Source: Agapetus fuscipes
Taxonomy: Eukaryota; Arthropoda; Insecta; Trichoptera; Glossosomatidae
Assembly (NCBI GenBank): GCA_951799405.1
Contig: OX637339.1
Coordinates: 3,844,001-3,908,000 of the forward strand
Length of the DNA stretch: 64,000 bases
Reading direction: 5' to 3'
The notes under the pieces are model-generated. The model did no database searches. It was given only the letters and a program-made list of their open reading frames with translations, and had not been told where the DNA came from. Below, one piece after another: positions 44,101 to 53,591 of this stretch (position 1 is its first letter; every line of letters begins with the position of its first letter). A program made the translations under genes and the position numbers.

Positions 44101-44930
44101 AAGGCTGCGGGGAGTACAGCATGATGCCGTTGCCTCGACAATGCTTCCTGCTGGTGTACTTGTCCTGGCTGACCACCGTCACAGTGGATGGCAGCGCGGG
44201 CAGCGACTGGAACACTGCAACGCATCACAGACAATTTTTTTACATGGTTTTTAATCTGAAATGCTGGCTTTTAAATTTTCTTTTAATTTGTGTATAGTGT
44301 AAGTTTTTGCCGCATTTTCCCTGAAGGGGTCACATGTGGCGAGTGAACCTTTTAATTTTTACCGGGAAGGACAGCTTTACGCCACCACATTAGTAGATAT
44401 GGGGGTTTCCAGCTCTTGAGGGGGCTAGTACTCATTTCTTGTGAAGGCTGAGTAAACATTACCAGTATTTTATTTTGGGTTTGAAGTAAACACCGAAACG
44501 GGAAATCATTTTTGACACCCTCGGTGGGATTCGAATTCGAGATCTCGGCATAGAATGCAAGCAATCTATCATCTTAGCTATCGACCGGCAAGTACTTTTT
44601 ATTTTTTCAATGAAGGCACATTTATATTGTGGAGAAAAATATGACGTCATTTGGGCGGATTGCTAGGGGAAAGACGATGAAATATTTTATTATTGATTGC
44701 TACCGTAGTCCCATGTAGCTGTGACGTTGGGTCTCTGTGAAAAACGTTCTAAATTCAAATTTCTGCTCACCAAATTGTTCACAAAAATGTTTATCTGATA
44801 ACCTCATATTTGTGTTACATATAAATGTATGTATAATGTACTAGCACTCAGGAAGTAACAAAAATACCAAACATTTTTTTCAGTACAAAAAATAATAATA
44901 ATTGAAATTCTACTTACGTGCTTTGAACAT
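32101..44930 (-). CDS. PLA2G6 (iPLA2-VIA): Calcium-independent phospholipase A2, group VIA (complete, 13 coding exons)
   Basis: The family hydrolyses the sn-2 acyl bond of phospholipids for membrane remodelling. Exons in coding order: 44918-44930, 44013-44214, 43062-43152, 41358-41525, 40310-40441, 38817-38997, 37834-38278, 36863-36997, 36134-36402, 35878-36006, 34300-34542, 33360-33475, 32101-32322. All phases fit, giving 2346 nt and 781 residues (mammalian forms about 806). The start is MFKAL, split after 13 nt, then [16 protein letters not shown]. Ankyrin repeats fill roughly residues 150-410 ([55 protein letters not shown]). The patatin-like domain starts at about 456 with [15 protein letters not shown] carries the nucleophile Ser496, and DGGLISNNP carries Asp626 of the dyad. 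The C-terminus ([22 protein letters not shown]) is typical. Two acceptors 12 nt apart precede the 36863-36997 exon, both in frame. SINEs, a LINE fragment and MITEs lie in the introns. Confidence 0.96.
32397..32660. repeat. Inverted repeat with one shortened arm and a CTGAAGA module
   Basis: The left arm (32397-32455) and right arm (32530-32660) share TTACAATAATAATA, AGCTAACGTCTTCAGG and ACGACTGAG in inverse. The left arm lacks the hairpin block. Confidence 0.6.
32763..32995. repeat. Degenerate minisatellite, about 14-15-bp unit
   Basis: Repeated words GGTCACAGACAA, CGTCCACAGA, CGGTCACGGACAA. The same motif recurs at 63283-63390. Confidence 0.6.
33205..33325 (+). mobile_element. LINE ORF2 extreme 3' fragment
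   Basis: Contains the recurring segment GCCAAGCTGGAGGATGG, near-identical to one at 47822; such tails end insect non-LTR ORFs. It abuts an iPLA2 exon (33360-33475). Confidence 0.4.
33890..34150 (-). mobile_element. Family B SINE, nearly complete
   Basis: Runs from the tRNA-like head (complement of GCTCAGTTGGTAGAGTGC) to the 3' end near 33890. Confidence 0.75.
34573..34829 (+). mobile_element. Family C copy
   Basis: Full-length with an AGATTAGATTAGATTAGAG tail; 30 bp from an iPLA2 exon. Confidence 0.8.
35690..35880 (+). mobile_element. CR1/L2-like LINE 3' end
   Basis: Plus-strand frame [11 protein letters not shown], then [10 protein letters not shown] and a stop, followed by an (ATT)n tail. 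It abuts the donor of an iPLA2 exon. Confidence 0.6.
36526..36768 (-). mobile_element. Family C copy
   Basis: Reverse copy in an iPLA2 intron; a second tail fragment lies at 36826-36861 against the exon donor. Confidence 0.75.
37300..37527 (-). mobile_element. Family C, old
   Basis: Diverged but colinear with other copies. Confidence 0.6.
37600..37770 (+). mobile_element. CR1/L2-like LINE 3' end
   Basis: Frame [13 protein letters not shown] then stop, 3' region and (ATT)n tail, like 35690-35880. In an iPLA2 intron. Confidence 0.5.
38700..38769 (+). repeat. Solo tail 2 of family A SINE
   Basis: CTGCGGCACTACAACTGGTG through CTCCCGCACAGGAT; 48 bp from an iPLA2 exon. Confidence 0.65.
39346..39462 (+). 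mobile_element. Family A SINE fragment
   Basis: Body only (GAAAAATTCATACACC through GACGACCAAGCTCG), immediately followed by a family B SINE. Confidence 0.6.
39466..39790 (+). mobile_element. Family B SINE, reference copy
   Basis: The tRNA-like head has GATGGCTCAGTTGTTAGAGT (A box) and GGTTCGAATCCCACC (B box). The body has TTTCCCGTTTCGGTG and CCTTCACAAGAAATGAG. Three copies share the 3' end TATGTGTAGCTTAG. Confidence 0.8.
40045..40250 (+). mobile_element. CR1/L2-like LINE 3' end
   Basis: Frame [25 protein letters not shown] then stop, with an (ATT)n tail; third copy of this type, same orientation. Confidence 0.55.
40510..40655 (-). mobile_element. LINE 3' fragment
   Basis: Same repeat as 20510-20605; it adjoins the foldback element at about 40648-40860. 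Confidence 0.45.
40648..40860. mobile_element. Foldback (palindromic) element
   Basis: The outer ends CCAGGGGTGGCAGTCT and CCAGGGATGGAAGTCT are inverted. The inner arms around 40689-40737 and 40752-40805 share AACATGGCAG and CAGCTGATC. In an iPLA2 intron. Confidence 0.65.
41034..41282 (-). mobile_element. Family C copy
   Basis: Very similar to the copy at 461-714, suggesting recent activity of one subfamily. Confidence 0.8.
41858..42260 (+). mobile_element. Family A SINE, full length: 5S rRNA-derived head, tRNA-like part, body, (ATT)n tail
   Basis: 41858-41973 follows a 5S rRNA gene almost end to end: AGATCACCGAAGTTAAGCA (internal A box), GGGCGCGG, AGTACTTGGATGGGTGACCG (C box) and CCGCGTGTCGTTGGC. 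41982-42055 is a 74-nt tRNA-like segment with B-box-like GATTCGGATCCC. A body (AAATTCATAAACC, CCAAAGACCGGTCACT) and tail 1 (AGGGCTCTTGAGGTGTGA) then run into (ATT)n. Confidence 0.85.
42340..42780. mobile_element. Two hAT-like remnants around a C homopolymer
   Basis: CAGCGGTTTCCAAACTGGG at about 42354 resembles a Charlie-type hAT end. GGGTGTCCAACTC near 42534 and TATGTTCGACAGGCCTGG near 42760-42777 resemble the ends of another. A run of about 17 C lies between them near 42516-42533. Confidence 0.4.
42772..42940 (+). mobile_element. Family A SINE fragment
   Basis: tRNA-like part (GGTCTAGAGGTTAATGC) and half of the body. Confidence 0.55.
43342..43772 (+). mobile_element. Family C interrupted by a 250-bp insertion
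   Basis: 43342-43440 and 43690-43772 are the two parts. The insertion holds a CTGATGA-hairpin-GAAA module. Confidence 0.6.
44293..44595 (-). mobile_element. Family B SINE, nearly complete
   Basis: Reverse copy with body and tRNA-like head, in iPLA2 intron 1. Confidence 0.75.
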
Positions 44931-45274
44931 CGTCCTATTTTTTCTTGATAAAAAAATCAAATATCAACCACAAAAGCAATGCATGCTTAATTATCGAGGG
45001 ATTGAGGGTATTGTAGTTAAAAATTAACGAAATTACTCTCAGATATTACGAATTCCCATCTGCGTCAAATAAAATAATGATTTTTGACATTTGCGAAAAA
45101 AAAGTACACAAATCATAAAGATCCGGTTCCGAATGGGCTTTCAGCTTTGCGACCCGGATCTTTCACAGTGTTTTGCTAAAGACGGGATGAACGCTGTAAA
45201 AGTAATGCAGTCGGGAGAACAGCCGGGTTAATAGGGGATGAAATAATATTTTTTATTGATTGTTAGGGAAATTA

Positions 45275-45540
45275 GATTCCAAGACCTCAGACGCCGCTGT
45301 TCGTGAGACGATCCGGGATGAATCTTGGCCTTGTTGATCAAACGTAGCCACCGCTGCCTCTACTGCTTCAGTTCAGCTATTTTAATTTGGGGCTTCCCAC
45401 TGCATTTCGATTCTTTGGCCTCGTCACCGTAATCTCTTCCAAGCTCCGGTGGTTCATTTGCAGGATGCATGGATGCAACTCAGCCAACGCAATCTGTAGA
45501 CTTTTGTTAACTAGACTATGAACTAGACCAAATTAATGTC
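45275..45540. repeat. Possible LINE-derived repeat
   Basis: Shares words with 62128-62680 (GGGTCTTCCCACTGC-like) in the region upstream of the phospholipase gene. The class is uncertain. Confidence 0.35.
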
Positions 45541-45819
45541 CTAGTACAGTCCACAGGTACAGTCGTATATTTTTTGCTATATTTTGTATTATCATATATG
45601 AGGGAAGGCTTGATTAGTGTTTTGTAGAGGGTAGCTTTACTGTACCACCTCCATATTAATATTGGAAACATTGAATTGGAAACCATTTATACAAATTAAG
45701 GTTGTTGTTTACCTTTTTTATTTGGGGTTTTTCATGATTTTCTTTCATTTCCAGATTAAAACTCGCAAACCTTTTTTTTCATCTCATGTTCTTTGTTTTT
45801 TTTTTTTTTTTTGCTAAAA

Positions 45820-46075
45820 AATAGATTTGTGGAGAGGAATGCAATTCACCAACCTGTTCTGCCTGGCCAAAAACAGGTATTAATGTAATCAATTAATAAT
45901 TGTTTATTTTAATTAATTATTAATTAATAATTACCCAATGACATCTGTTGAACCAGGGTCAAAGTTATGATCAAATGACCCAAGCGAGGATCGAACCCAC
46001 GTTATTCTATTCCAAATATGCTAGAGAGATCAGCCCACTTGGCCCCCTCGGCCATCACCGACGATTATGCTACAT
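45820..46075 (-). mobile_element. Family D SINE
   Basis: Reverse copy from T-rich tail to the tRNA-like head (GGATCGAACCCACG, GGCCCCCTCGGCCATC). Confidence 0.75.
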
Positions 46076-46938
46076 GGCTACAGTACTAACATGTTCAAAT
46101 AAAAAAGGTGTGTTATGGATAAATTTAATAAATTACTTAAGTACTACTTACTTACATTTTAGTACATTTTTAAAACTTTCATATTTTTAAGTAAAGGCTT
46201 ACTAAAATGTAATAATACTGCATATAATTTAATAAATAATGCATATAATTTAACAAAAAATCATGCCATCTTAAAATAAATAAATTATATGTAAAGAAAA
46301 ATCTTTTTAAGAAAAACAAGTCGGTTACATTTTAAATTACTTAAGCAAGACCATATAAATAATTAATTGTAATATTATAAGTACAAATAAGTCTTTGATG
46401 ATTGTAGTATAAAAAGTATAGAAATAATATCACTTGGTTACCTTCCACATAAAATAAATATAAGTTTTTTGGTGCTAGCTTTAAAATGCATTAAGTACAG
46501 TGGATCAGGCGCAAAAATAGGGGAAAAAACTTAATTGGAAGAAATTGTGTTATCAGCCGGATTGCTAAGCAAAAGAATTAATGAATATAGCAGTATTTAA
46601 GTACTTTAAGTGCATCTTTCTTGTGAAAATCTCTTAGTAACAGCTAAATTGCCAATTTGCCACTAGGAGTGCTATCAAGATTGTACCCATCATTCGGATA
46701 TTAAATCTGAACGATGGGTGTATTTAAATTAATTATTGTATGTGCATGCATACTGTGACAGTGACTCATCCTTCCAATAAATGATGGTGCTGCACCTACA
46801 CTAGGAATGACAAGATTGTACACAAAAACAATATGTCACAATACTTTTTCAATTTCTAAAAGCGATTTGGATAATCAGCGATTCAAATAAATTATGTGAG
46901 TATAATTGGATAGATATCTATTGTTGCTACACAACTAT

Positions 46939-48304
46939 TCACTTGATGTTAGGTTTCTTGGGCAGACAAGCACAGCTGGTGTGGTTCTGAGCTGTGACAT
47001 TGAGGATAGTGCCATCTGTGTTTTTGTTTAAGAAGTTTGTTTTCCTGAAGGTCAGATAGATGTCCTCCGATGAGTCTACCCCGCACAATGTCCCCTCGCT
47101 GAGGCAGCAACCAGAGTCAACGGCGCAGCGATAGAGGACTGTGGTTATGGGGATGATGCTCTCAGCTGGGGACAGGGTGACGTTGTCTGGAAGCATGAAA
47201 AAAACAATTTAAGCGGTAGGTAAAATTGACTTTCAAATAAAGAAATTGCGCTAGCAAGCTTTACTTGAAGACTATGGGAAAGAACAAGGAATATCAGTTG
47301 AAGAACATTTTGAGTAAATCAAAATTTGAAATTTGAAAGTCAGTATTTCTCATGGTTGGCTATTGCCTATCACAAAGAACCGGAAATACCGCCATAAACT
47401 GTGATAGCGACTGTTGTTGCATTACAAATTTTGCAGAGCTTTAGATACACAATGATGCCACTAGATGGCATTAGTAGATTATTTTATTATTTTTGCTGAT
47501 ATTCCTTGTTTTTCCCCTGTAATCTTCACTTATGGTAAGCTCAAAAATTCCTTGAATCCGTCCTGGATGTGTGTTCAAAGCACCCACAGAATTTGGACAC
47601 TCATGTAATTACTAATGCAATAAAGTGCTTCTTACTGCATTGTCTCGAAGGCATTTGTCATTTGGCGAGTGGAACCTTTAATTTCAGTGAACAAGTACAA
47701 AGGATGCCCAACTCACGGGACTTCTGGATGAATGAACATCTAGAAGAAAGGAAAAGGGTTTGAAGACCAAGCCTGAGGTGGGAAGACAAGGTGAGGAGGG
47801 ATGCAGCGTGGCTACTGCAGATGCCAAGTTGGAGGACGGCGACCGAGGACAGAGATGTTTGGAAGTTCAAGATAACGGAGTCCAAAGTTTGATACGAGCT
47901 GTAAGGCCATTAATAAAGAAGATGATAAACCTAAATAAATATAATGATTACTTACTTGATTGCAACAATATGGCAGCAGCAATGGCTCTTGGTTGAGGAG
48001 TTTTACATTGAAATGAAGCGACAGCAACATAGTTATGCCTCCAGAGATCCTGTTTGTTCAATGTTTTCAAACTTGTCACATTCACATCATCAAGAGTGTC
48101 TTCTGTTGAATAATCCATTTGTTCTGTGGTGGTTGTGGTGAAGAATTGTTCTTCTTTTTGATTTGTCACGATGAAAAAGATGACAATCACAAAACTGACG
48201 ATGCAGAGGAGACATGATGCTATCAGGCAAACTCTTTGCGTCATTCTTTTGTTGTGTTTTTCACACATCTTCCTGAGCAATGTTCTTTTTCTAAGTAGAC
48301 ACAT
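46939..48304 (-). CDS. PDGF/VEGF-like growth factor (Pvf type) with N-terminal membrane anchor
   Basis: Two exons join in frame: 47956-48304 and 46939-47186 (TGA), 198 residues if the ATG at 48302-48304 is used. A start seven codons upstream is also in frame, but a good acceptor (TTTGTTTCAG) sits just before 48309, so an extra 5' exon is possible. The N-terminus is basic (RKRTLLRK) and is followed by one hydrophobic segment at about residues 25-46, either a type II anchor or an uncleaved signal. A Thr/Glu-rich stalk follows. The C-terminal half has the cystine-knot spacing of PDGF/VEGF: FQC, VLYRC, DSGCC, TLC and SCAC. Several N-glycosylation sequons (NVT, NHT) are present. In this alignment the second conserved cysteine is absent, and the RC-to-GCC gap is two residues longer than in vertebrate VEGF. 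The family signals through a receptor tyrosine kinase. It lies about 2 kb upstream of the phospholipase start, same strand. Confidence 0.75.
47735..47905 (+). mobile_element. LINE ORF2 extreme 3' fragment
   Basis: One plus-strand frame gives PRLRWEDKVRRDAAW, typical of a non-LTR ORF2 C-terminus. It lies in the intron of the Pvf-like gene, opposite strand. Confidence 0.55.
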
Positions 48305-49384
48305 CAAGTCTGAAACAAAAATCATGAAAAAATTATAATATAAATAAAAATGTGAAAGTTTGAAAGAAAAAGGAAGTTATGTAAATAAACAGGAAGGCTT
48401 ACTGTCCCACCAGGAAAAGAAATCATGAAACTAACCATGAACTTAGCTTTCATATATGTATAATAAAAAAAAGATTTATATTTTTTTTCAGTGTAAACAT
48501 TTCGAGAAAATAATCCTTCTGGATTTTGTGACCATTCAAGTGTCCCTCTTTATAGTTTTTATTTTTTCCAATGAAATGGCTACAGTTACGAGAAAGTTGT
48601 ATGTCACTATAATATTTTCTATTAAATTATCTATTTAATTCATTTAATTTCGTGTTATTATCACGTACGGTTTTAGAAATATACTCATTGAAATTTCATA
48701 CTGTTTGTATTTCTTCAAAAACATTATTATTTTAAAATATTATTTTTCAATTCACAAAATAATGGCAAAATAACTTTCTTATGTAAATATTAAATCTTAG
48801 ATTACATAGATTACCTAATAATGTTCCTTAGTAGGTAATAAAAAAATTCTGATTCATAAGTAATATTATTACTTATTGAATAAGAAAATTTTCTACTGAA
48901 AAATATTTATAAATATGAAAGCCACGTACATGCCAAGTTAGATGCTTTCTCTCAAATGGGACCTTAGGACATATGAGTCAGCTAAGGTCCCGGAATATTT
49001 GTTATTTTATAAAACATCAGTAAAATAAACAAGAAAGCCAGGAATGATAATTAATTTCGTAGCATGTGATTCAATTGTTTATTATTTTTGTGACATATAT
49101 GCCGCAGCAGGATCTAAATAGTAAATTCTAAATATAAGTCATCGAAATTCCTCAGGAAAGTGAAACATATCCTGTAGCAAATCCCGTCAAGTAGGTATAC
49201 AACTTTACAACAAAGCGTTTATCAAAAAATGTACGTAAACAAAAACAGCGCCTCTAGTAAGCATTTTAATTTATATACATTTTTGGTTAGACGCTATAAT
49301 TGAGTTTCCATGTAAAGTTTAATTGAATATTATATTATGAAAGTAGGTACGTAGGTAGGTATACATTGCAAACAATTATTATTA

Positions 49385-49640
49385 TCTAAATCTAAATCTA
49401 AGCTGCAAAGATATGTATCATTTGAGATTAATATTAAATGCATTCCCACAAGCAGACACGCATAATTTCGCGCTTACACATGCCGCATGTGGACCTAAAA
49501 TATAAAAAACCCAATCTCAAATGAACATAAGCCCTACAACTCTTGCCGACCTTCCCTGTAGCAGGGGTGACATTGGCAAAGTGAACCATTTTTTACAGTA
49601 TGGGTGATCAGCCGCATACCAACCTATCAGTCAAGGAATA
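49385..49640 (-). mobile_element. Family C copy
   Basis: Full-length reverse copy. Confidence 0.8.
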
Positions 49641-50227
49641 CAAGCAATTATAATACATTCAAATATATAAAACAAATAAACTCTAAACAATTAAACAGTA
49701 AAAAATTAAAAAACTACAAAACATATATTTATTTTTAATTTAAAAGCCTCAGCTTTAACCGCCAGCATTACAGATCAACCGCTATTTCTTATTATAATAT
49801 TAGTATTTGGGTTTTGGTATTATGGCGATGATTTATTATTAATATTAAAACATTTCCTTGATTGTCATGAAATTTTAATGAAAACCAAAGAAATGTGGCT
49901 TTTACAAATTTAAGATGATGCGTTCGAAAGGTATGTCACCCGGAGTTGTCATGTATGTAGGTACCTGTGAAGGTAGGTAGGTACTTTATATGGGAAATCC
50001 ATTTTTTATTGAAACAAAGATACCTAACCTAACCACCAGATTTTTTTGAAGTTGGAACTTTTTTCTTGGTGAGCAAATGCCAGTCTTGTATAGGACTGCC
50101 GTCCATAGCAAGCGATAACAAAATATTTCATTATCGAAATTTTCGGCAGTAACTTTGTGAAAGTTTATTTTCACATGTGACGACTCAATATTATTGTTTA
50201 TGCCAATTCCCGTGCGGACTTCTTTAG

Positions 50228-50385
50228 GTAATAAATGCCCCCAAGTTCGTGCTTACACATGCTGCATCTGTATAGGGACTAACAAAGTGAAGACTCAATT
50301 TAAAATAAACATAAGCCCTGCAACTTTTGTTGAGTTCCCTGAAACGGGACTGACATTGGCAAAGTGAACCAATTTTTACACAGTC
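50228..50385 (-). mobile_element. Family C, partial
   Basis: Middle and 5' part; abuts a family D SINE. Confidence 0.55.
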
Positions 50386-50570
50386 TCAAACGGGCTGATC
50401 TTTCTAACGTAATTGGAATAGAATAATATTGGTTCGATCCCCGCCTGGGTAATTAAAAATTAATTCAAATAAACAATGATGAATTATTAATTGATGATAT
50501 TAAAACCCGTTTCTGGCCAGTCAGAATAGGTTGGTGAATTGCATTCCTCTTCACAAAAAAAAAAACCCCG
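50385..50570 (+). mobile_element. Family D SINE
   Basis: GGGCTGATCTTTCTAACG, TTGGTTCGATCCCCGC and an A-rich tail. Confidence 0.7.
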
Positions 50571-51552
50571 CCTTGTGACGTCACAATTTTGTTTTGTATG
50601 GTATTTGTTCCGAGTTCATTACATATATTAAAGAGAATCCGGCCACCCCTAGCGGAAAGAGGGATGAGTAACAGTTTTATACAGACCTCTGAGAATGAAT
50701 CACGTCTTGTTCTTGCACAATAATAAAAGGCAATTTTAAAATACAACCGTTGATATTTTTATTGAAATTTATTTTAAGAAAACAAAATGAAAATCATTTT
50801 AGCAATGTGAATTTTTTAACACACTTTGAAATAAATGTACAATTTATAATTTTCCAGGAACAAAATATAGGAAAGCGTACGCGCAGCTTGAAATTTTGTT
50901 TTGAACTAAATAGTGTTGCCAGAAAGAAATCGATCGATAGAAAAAATCGGTGATTTTATGGCTGTCAATGTGACTAATGCATGGCATGTCGTATATTAAG
51001 TAATTACCTACCTACCTGGAGAAAATAATTTATTAGGTAGGAACATTAATTATTTTATGCAATAGACTCGGCACAACTTCCACAGAATGTAAAACTGTGA
51101 CGTCACAGGCGTGGTTGCTAGGGAAACGGATAAAATTAAAAACGATTGCTATGGACGTCAGTCTACGTGACGCTTAACCGCCGAGAAAAAAAACTATTTT
51201 CATAGTTTTGCATGTGTTTGATCAATATGGAAATGTTTATCGCCTAAGATTTATTTTCGAAAGGCATCTGCCTGGTAAACACAAATAAATAGGTATGTAA
51301 AAATAATATTGGTAAGTAGGTACTTACTCAGTATTTTTCTAAAATAGAGTCGAAACGAGATTGCAAAATTTATTTTGTGCAGGTCCATATCAAATATCAT
51401 TATCAAATTTACTTTCCCTCTAGCAACCCGGCCGCGTATGCCATTTATGTGGAAACCGTTTTCAGTCAATTTCCAAAGTGGTTGCAAAATATGTTAACCT
51501 AGCTTTACAGCAACTGCGTTGATTGGTGTTGATAAATACACTACTAACGCTA

Positions 51553-52100
51553 CTAAACTACACATATAGTGTAACTTCTTGCCGAGCGGAACCTTAAAAA
51601 AATTACAGGTAAGAGGGCCGGCCTTACGCCAACCACTTCAGTTGAAGTGGAGGTTTCCTATCTCCCCAGGGGGCTGGTACTCATTTATTTGAAGGTTGAG
51701 TTCCTTGACTTATAGGTTGGTATGCGGCTGACCACCCATACTGTAAAAATGGTTCACTTTACCAATGTCACCCCTGCTTCAAGGAAGGACGGCAAGAGTT
51801 GCAGAGCTTATGTTCATTTGAGATTGGGTTTTTATATTGTAGGTCCACATGCGGCATGTGTTAGCGCGAAATTATACATGTCTGCTTGTGGGAATGCATT
51901 TAATATAAATCTTAAATAAAATATATCTTTGCAGCTTAGATTAGATTAGATTAGATTAGAGTAACCTTGCCGGTATTTAATTAATTTGAGTTTGAAATAT
52001 AAACACCGATACGGGAAATCATTTCTGACACCCTCAGTGGGATTGGAACCCGAGCTCTTTGCACGGAATGCAAGCACTCTACAATGAAGGTACCGCCCGG
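51553..52100 (-). mobile_element. Family B SINE interrupted by a family C SINE
   Basis: 51553-51697 and 51956-52100 form one family B copy; the family C copy at 51698-51955 lies between GAGT and AACCTTG. Confidence 0.8.
51698..51955 (+). mobile_element. Family C copy nested in family B
   Basis: Starts TCCTTGACTTATAGGTTGG and ends in four TTAGA units. The flank GAGT is repeated on both sides. Confidence 0.85.
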
Positions 52101-52431
52101 ACACATATATATCTACATTTACTTAATGAAATAATGTGTGAATCAATAAATGATTTATTATGAAGAAATAACGATATATTTAATTATTAATTTATTACTG
52201 GTTTTACAAGAAAATAATAAGCAATGTTCATATTATCAGCACACCATTATCAATGGTAAAGAGGAAGAACGCGATTAGTCAGGTTTTCTCATATTTCTTT
52301 ACATATTTTTAATTAAATCTATTTTACAAATTTGAGCATTATTCGGTAAACAAATATGACCTTGGATGTCTATCGGAGAATGAAGAGATTACCTAAATAG
52401 TTAAATACGTTTATTCTTATTAAAATAATAT

Positions 52432-52590
52432 TTCCATGATTTATTTAGTGAGCGTTGTTCTCGTGTACAATCACACCTCAAGATCCTCTGCATGCATAGA
52501 TTAGTCTCCACTATAAAGCGCCAGACAATTAGACCCAGTTGCTGTAAGGCTGGATGAACCTTTGTACACAGTCTTTGTAATAGGTACTGC
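52432..52590 (-). mobile_element. Family A SINE fragment, tail 1
   Basis: Tail 1 and part of the body on the reverse strand. Confidence 0.55.
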
Positions 52591-52744
52591 GGTTATATAA
52601 CAAAACCCGGATCGCTGGGCAGCGCGTGTAGCATGAGCAGGAGCAGTGGGATGAGCGTGTTTACATATCACCTTTCTCACTGCCCTGCTCACTTCCGGTA
52701 CAAACAGGACTGAGAGAAAACTCTCCACATAAAGGCAGATTTGG

Positions 52745-52998
52745 TCGGTGTTATGGCCGAGGGGCCAAGTGGGCTGATCTTTCGAGCGTGTTTGGAATGG
52801 AATAACGTTGGCTCGATCCCCGCTTGGGTCATTTGACCATAACTTTGACCCTGGTTCAACAGATGTAATTGGGTAATTATTAATAAATAATTCATTAAAA
52901 TAAACAATAATGAATTGATGATATTAATACCTGTTTCTGGCCAGGCACTATAGGTTGGTGAACTGCATTCCTCTTCACAAATCTATTAAAAAAAAAAA
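52745..52998 (+). mobile_element. Family D SINE, full length
   Basis: tRNA-like head GGCCGAGGGGCCAAGTGGGC (long-variable-arm type), B box GCTCGATCCCCGC, and an A run of about 17 at the end. Confidence 0.8.
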
Positions 52999-53144
52999 AA
53001 AAAAACAATACAACGAGAGCATTTTTTTTATGTGCGGAAATCTAACCCACTTTTTTAGATTACGAGTTTGCAGCGCTTATTACTGCACTACAACAGGTTT
53101 TTCTTCTTATTCTTTCAGCGCCACTTCGAAGATCTGCGATCATC

Positions 53145-53388
53145 TATAATCTAATTTGTTAACACTCTTAACATTAACTGCATGCTCACAATAAGACACA
53201 CGTGTAATTTCGCGCTTAGGTCATTTATAACTCTATGGCTTAGGTACATACTCTTGAAAAAAAAAACTCAAATGACCATTCACCCAGCAATTCTTGTGGT
53301 CCTTTCCTGAAACAGGGATGACATTGAACCATTTTTTTCAGTATATGTGGTTAGCCTCGTATCAACCTATAGGTAAGTCAAGGAACAT
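53145..53388 (-). mobile_element. Family C, old
   Basis: Diverged reverse copy about 200 bp upstream of the recognition-gene start. Confidence 0.65.
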
Positions 53389-53591
53389 CATCATGGCTAT
53401 TTCTTACATTAAAATTTAATTGTAAGTAAGTAGGTATTGAAATTTTCTTTAGAGGACAAAAAAAAAAAACTTTAAAAACTTACTTATTCTATTCTTCCTC
53501 AAGACCTTATCTTGTATCCTGAGATGAGTGTGGCTCTGTCACGTCTGGTCAGTGTCGCATCGAAACTTGTTTGTCTCGCGTTTGTGACAAG

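Larger units (their letters stand above)
44931..46938. other. Intergenic stretch between the Pvf-like and phospholipase genes
   Basis: It must contain the phospholipase promoter next to 44930, but no clear core element was recognised. The rest is a possible LINE 3' fragment (about 45275-45540), a family D SINE (about 45820-46075) and AT-rich sequence. Confidence 0.6.
48310..53591. other. Intergenic stretch between divergent Pvf-like and glucan-recognition genes
   Basis: No coding sequence was recognised. A further 5' exon of the Pvf-like gene could be hidden here. Contents: family C SINEs (about 49385-49640, 50228-50385, 51700-51955, 53145-53388), family B (51553-52100, interrupted), family D (50385-50570, 52745-52998), a family A fragment (52432-52590), a CRE/X-box-like repeat (about 51085-51160) and AT-rich filler. 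Confidence 0.6.
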
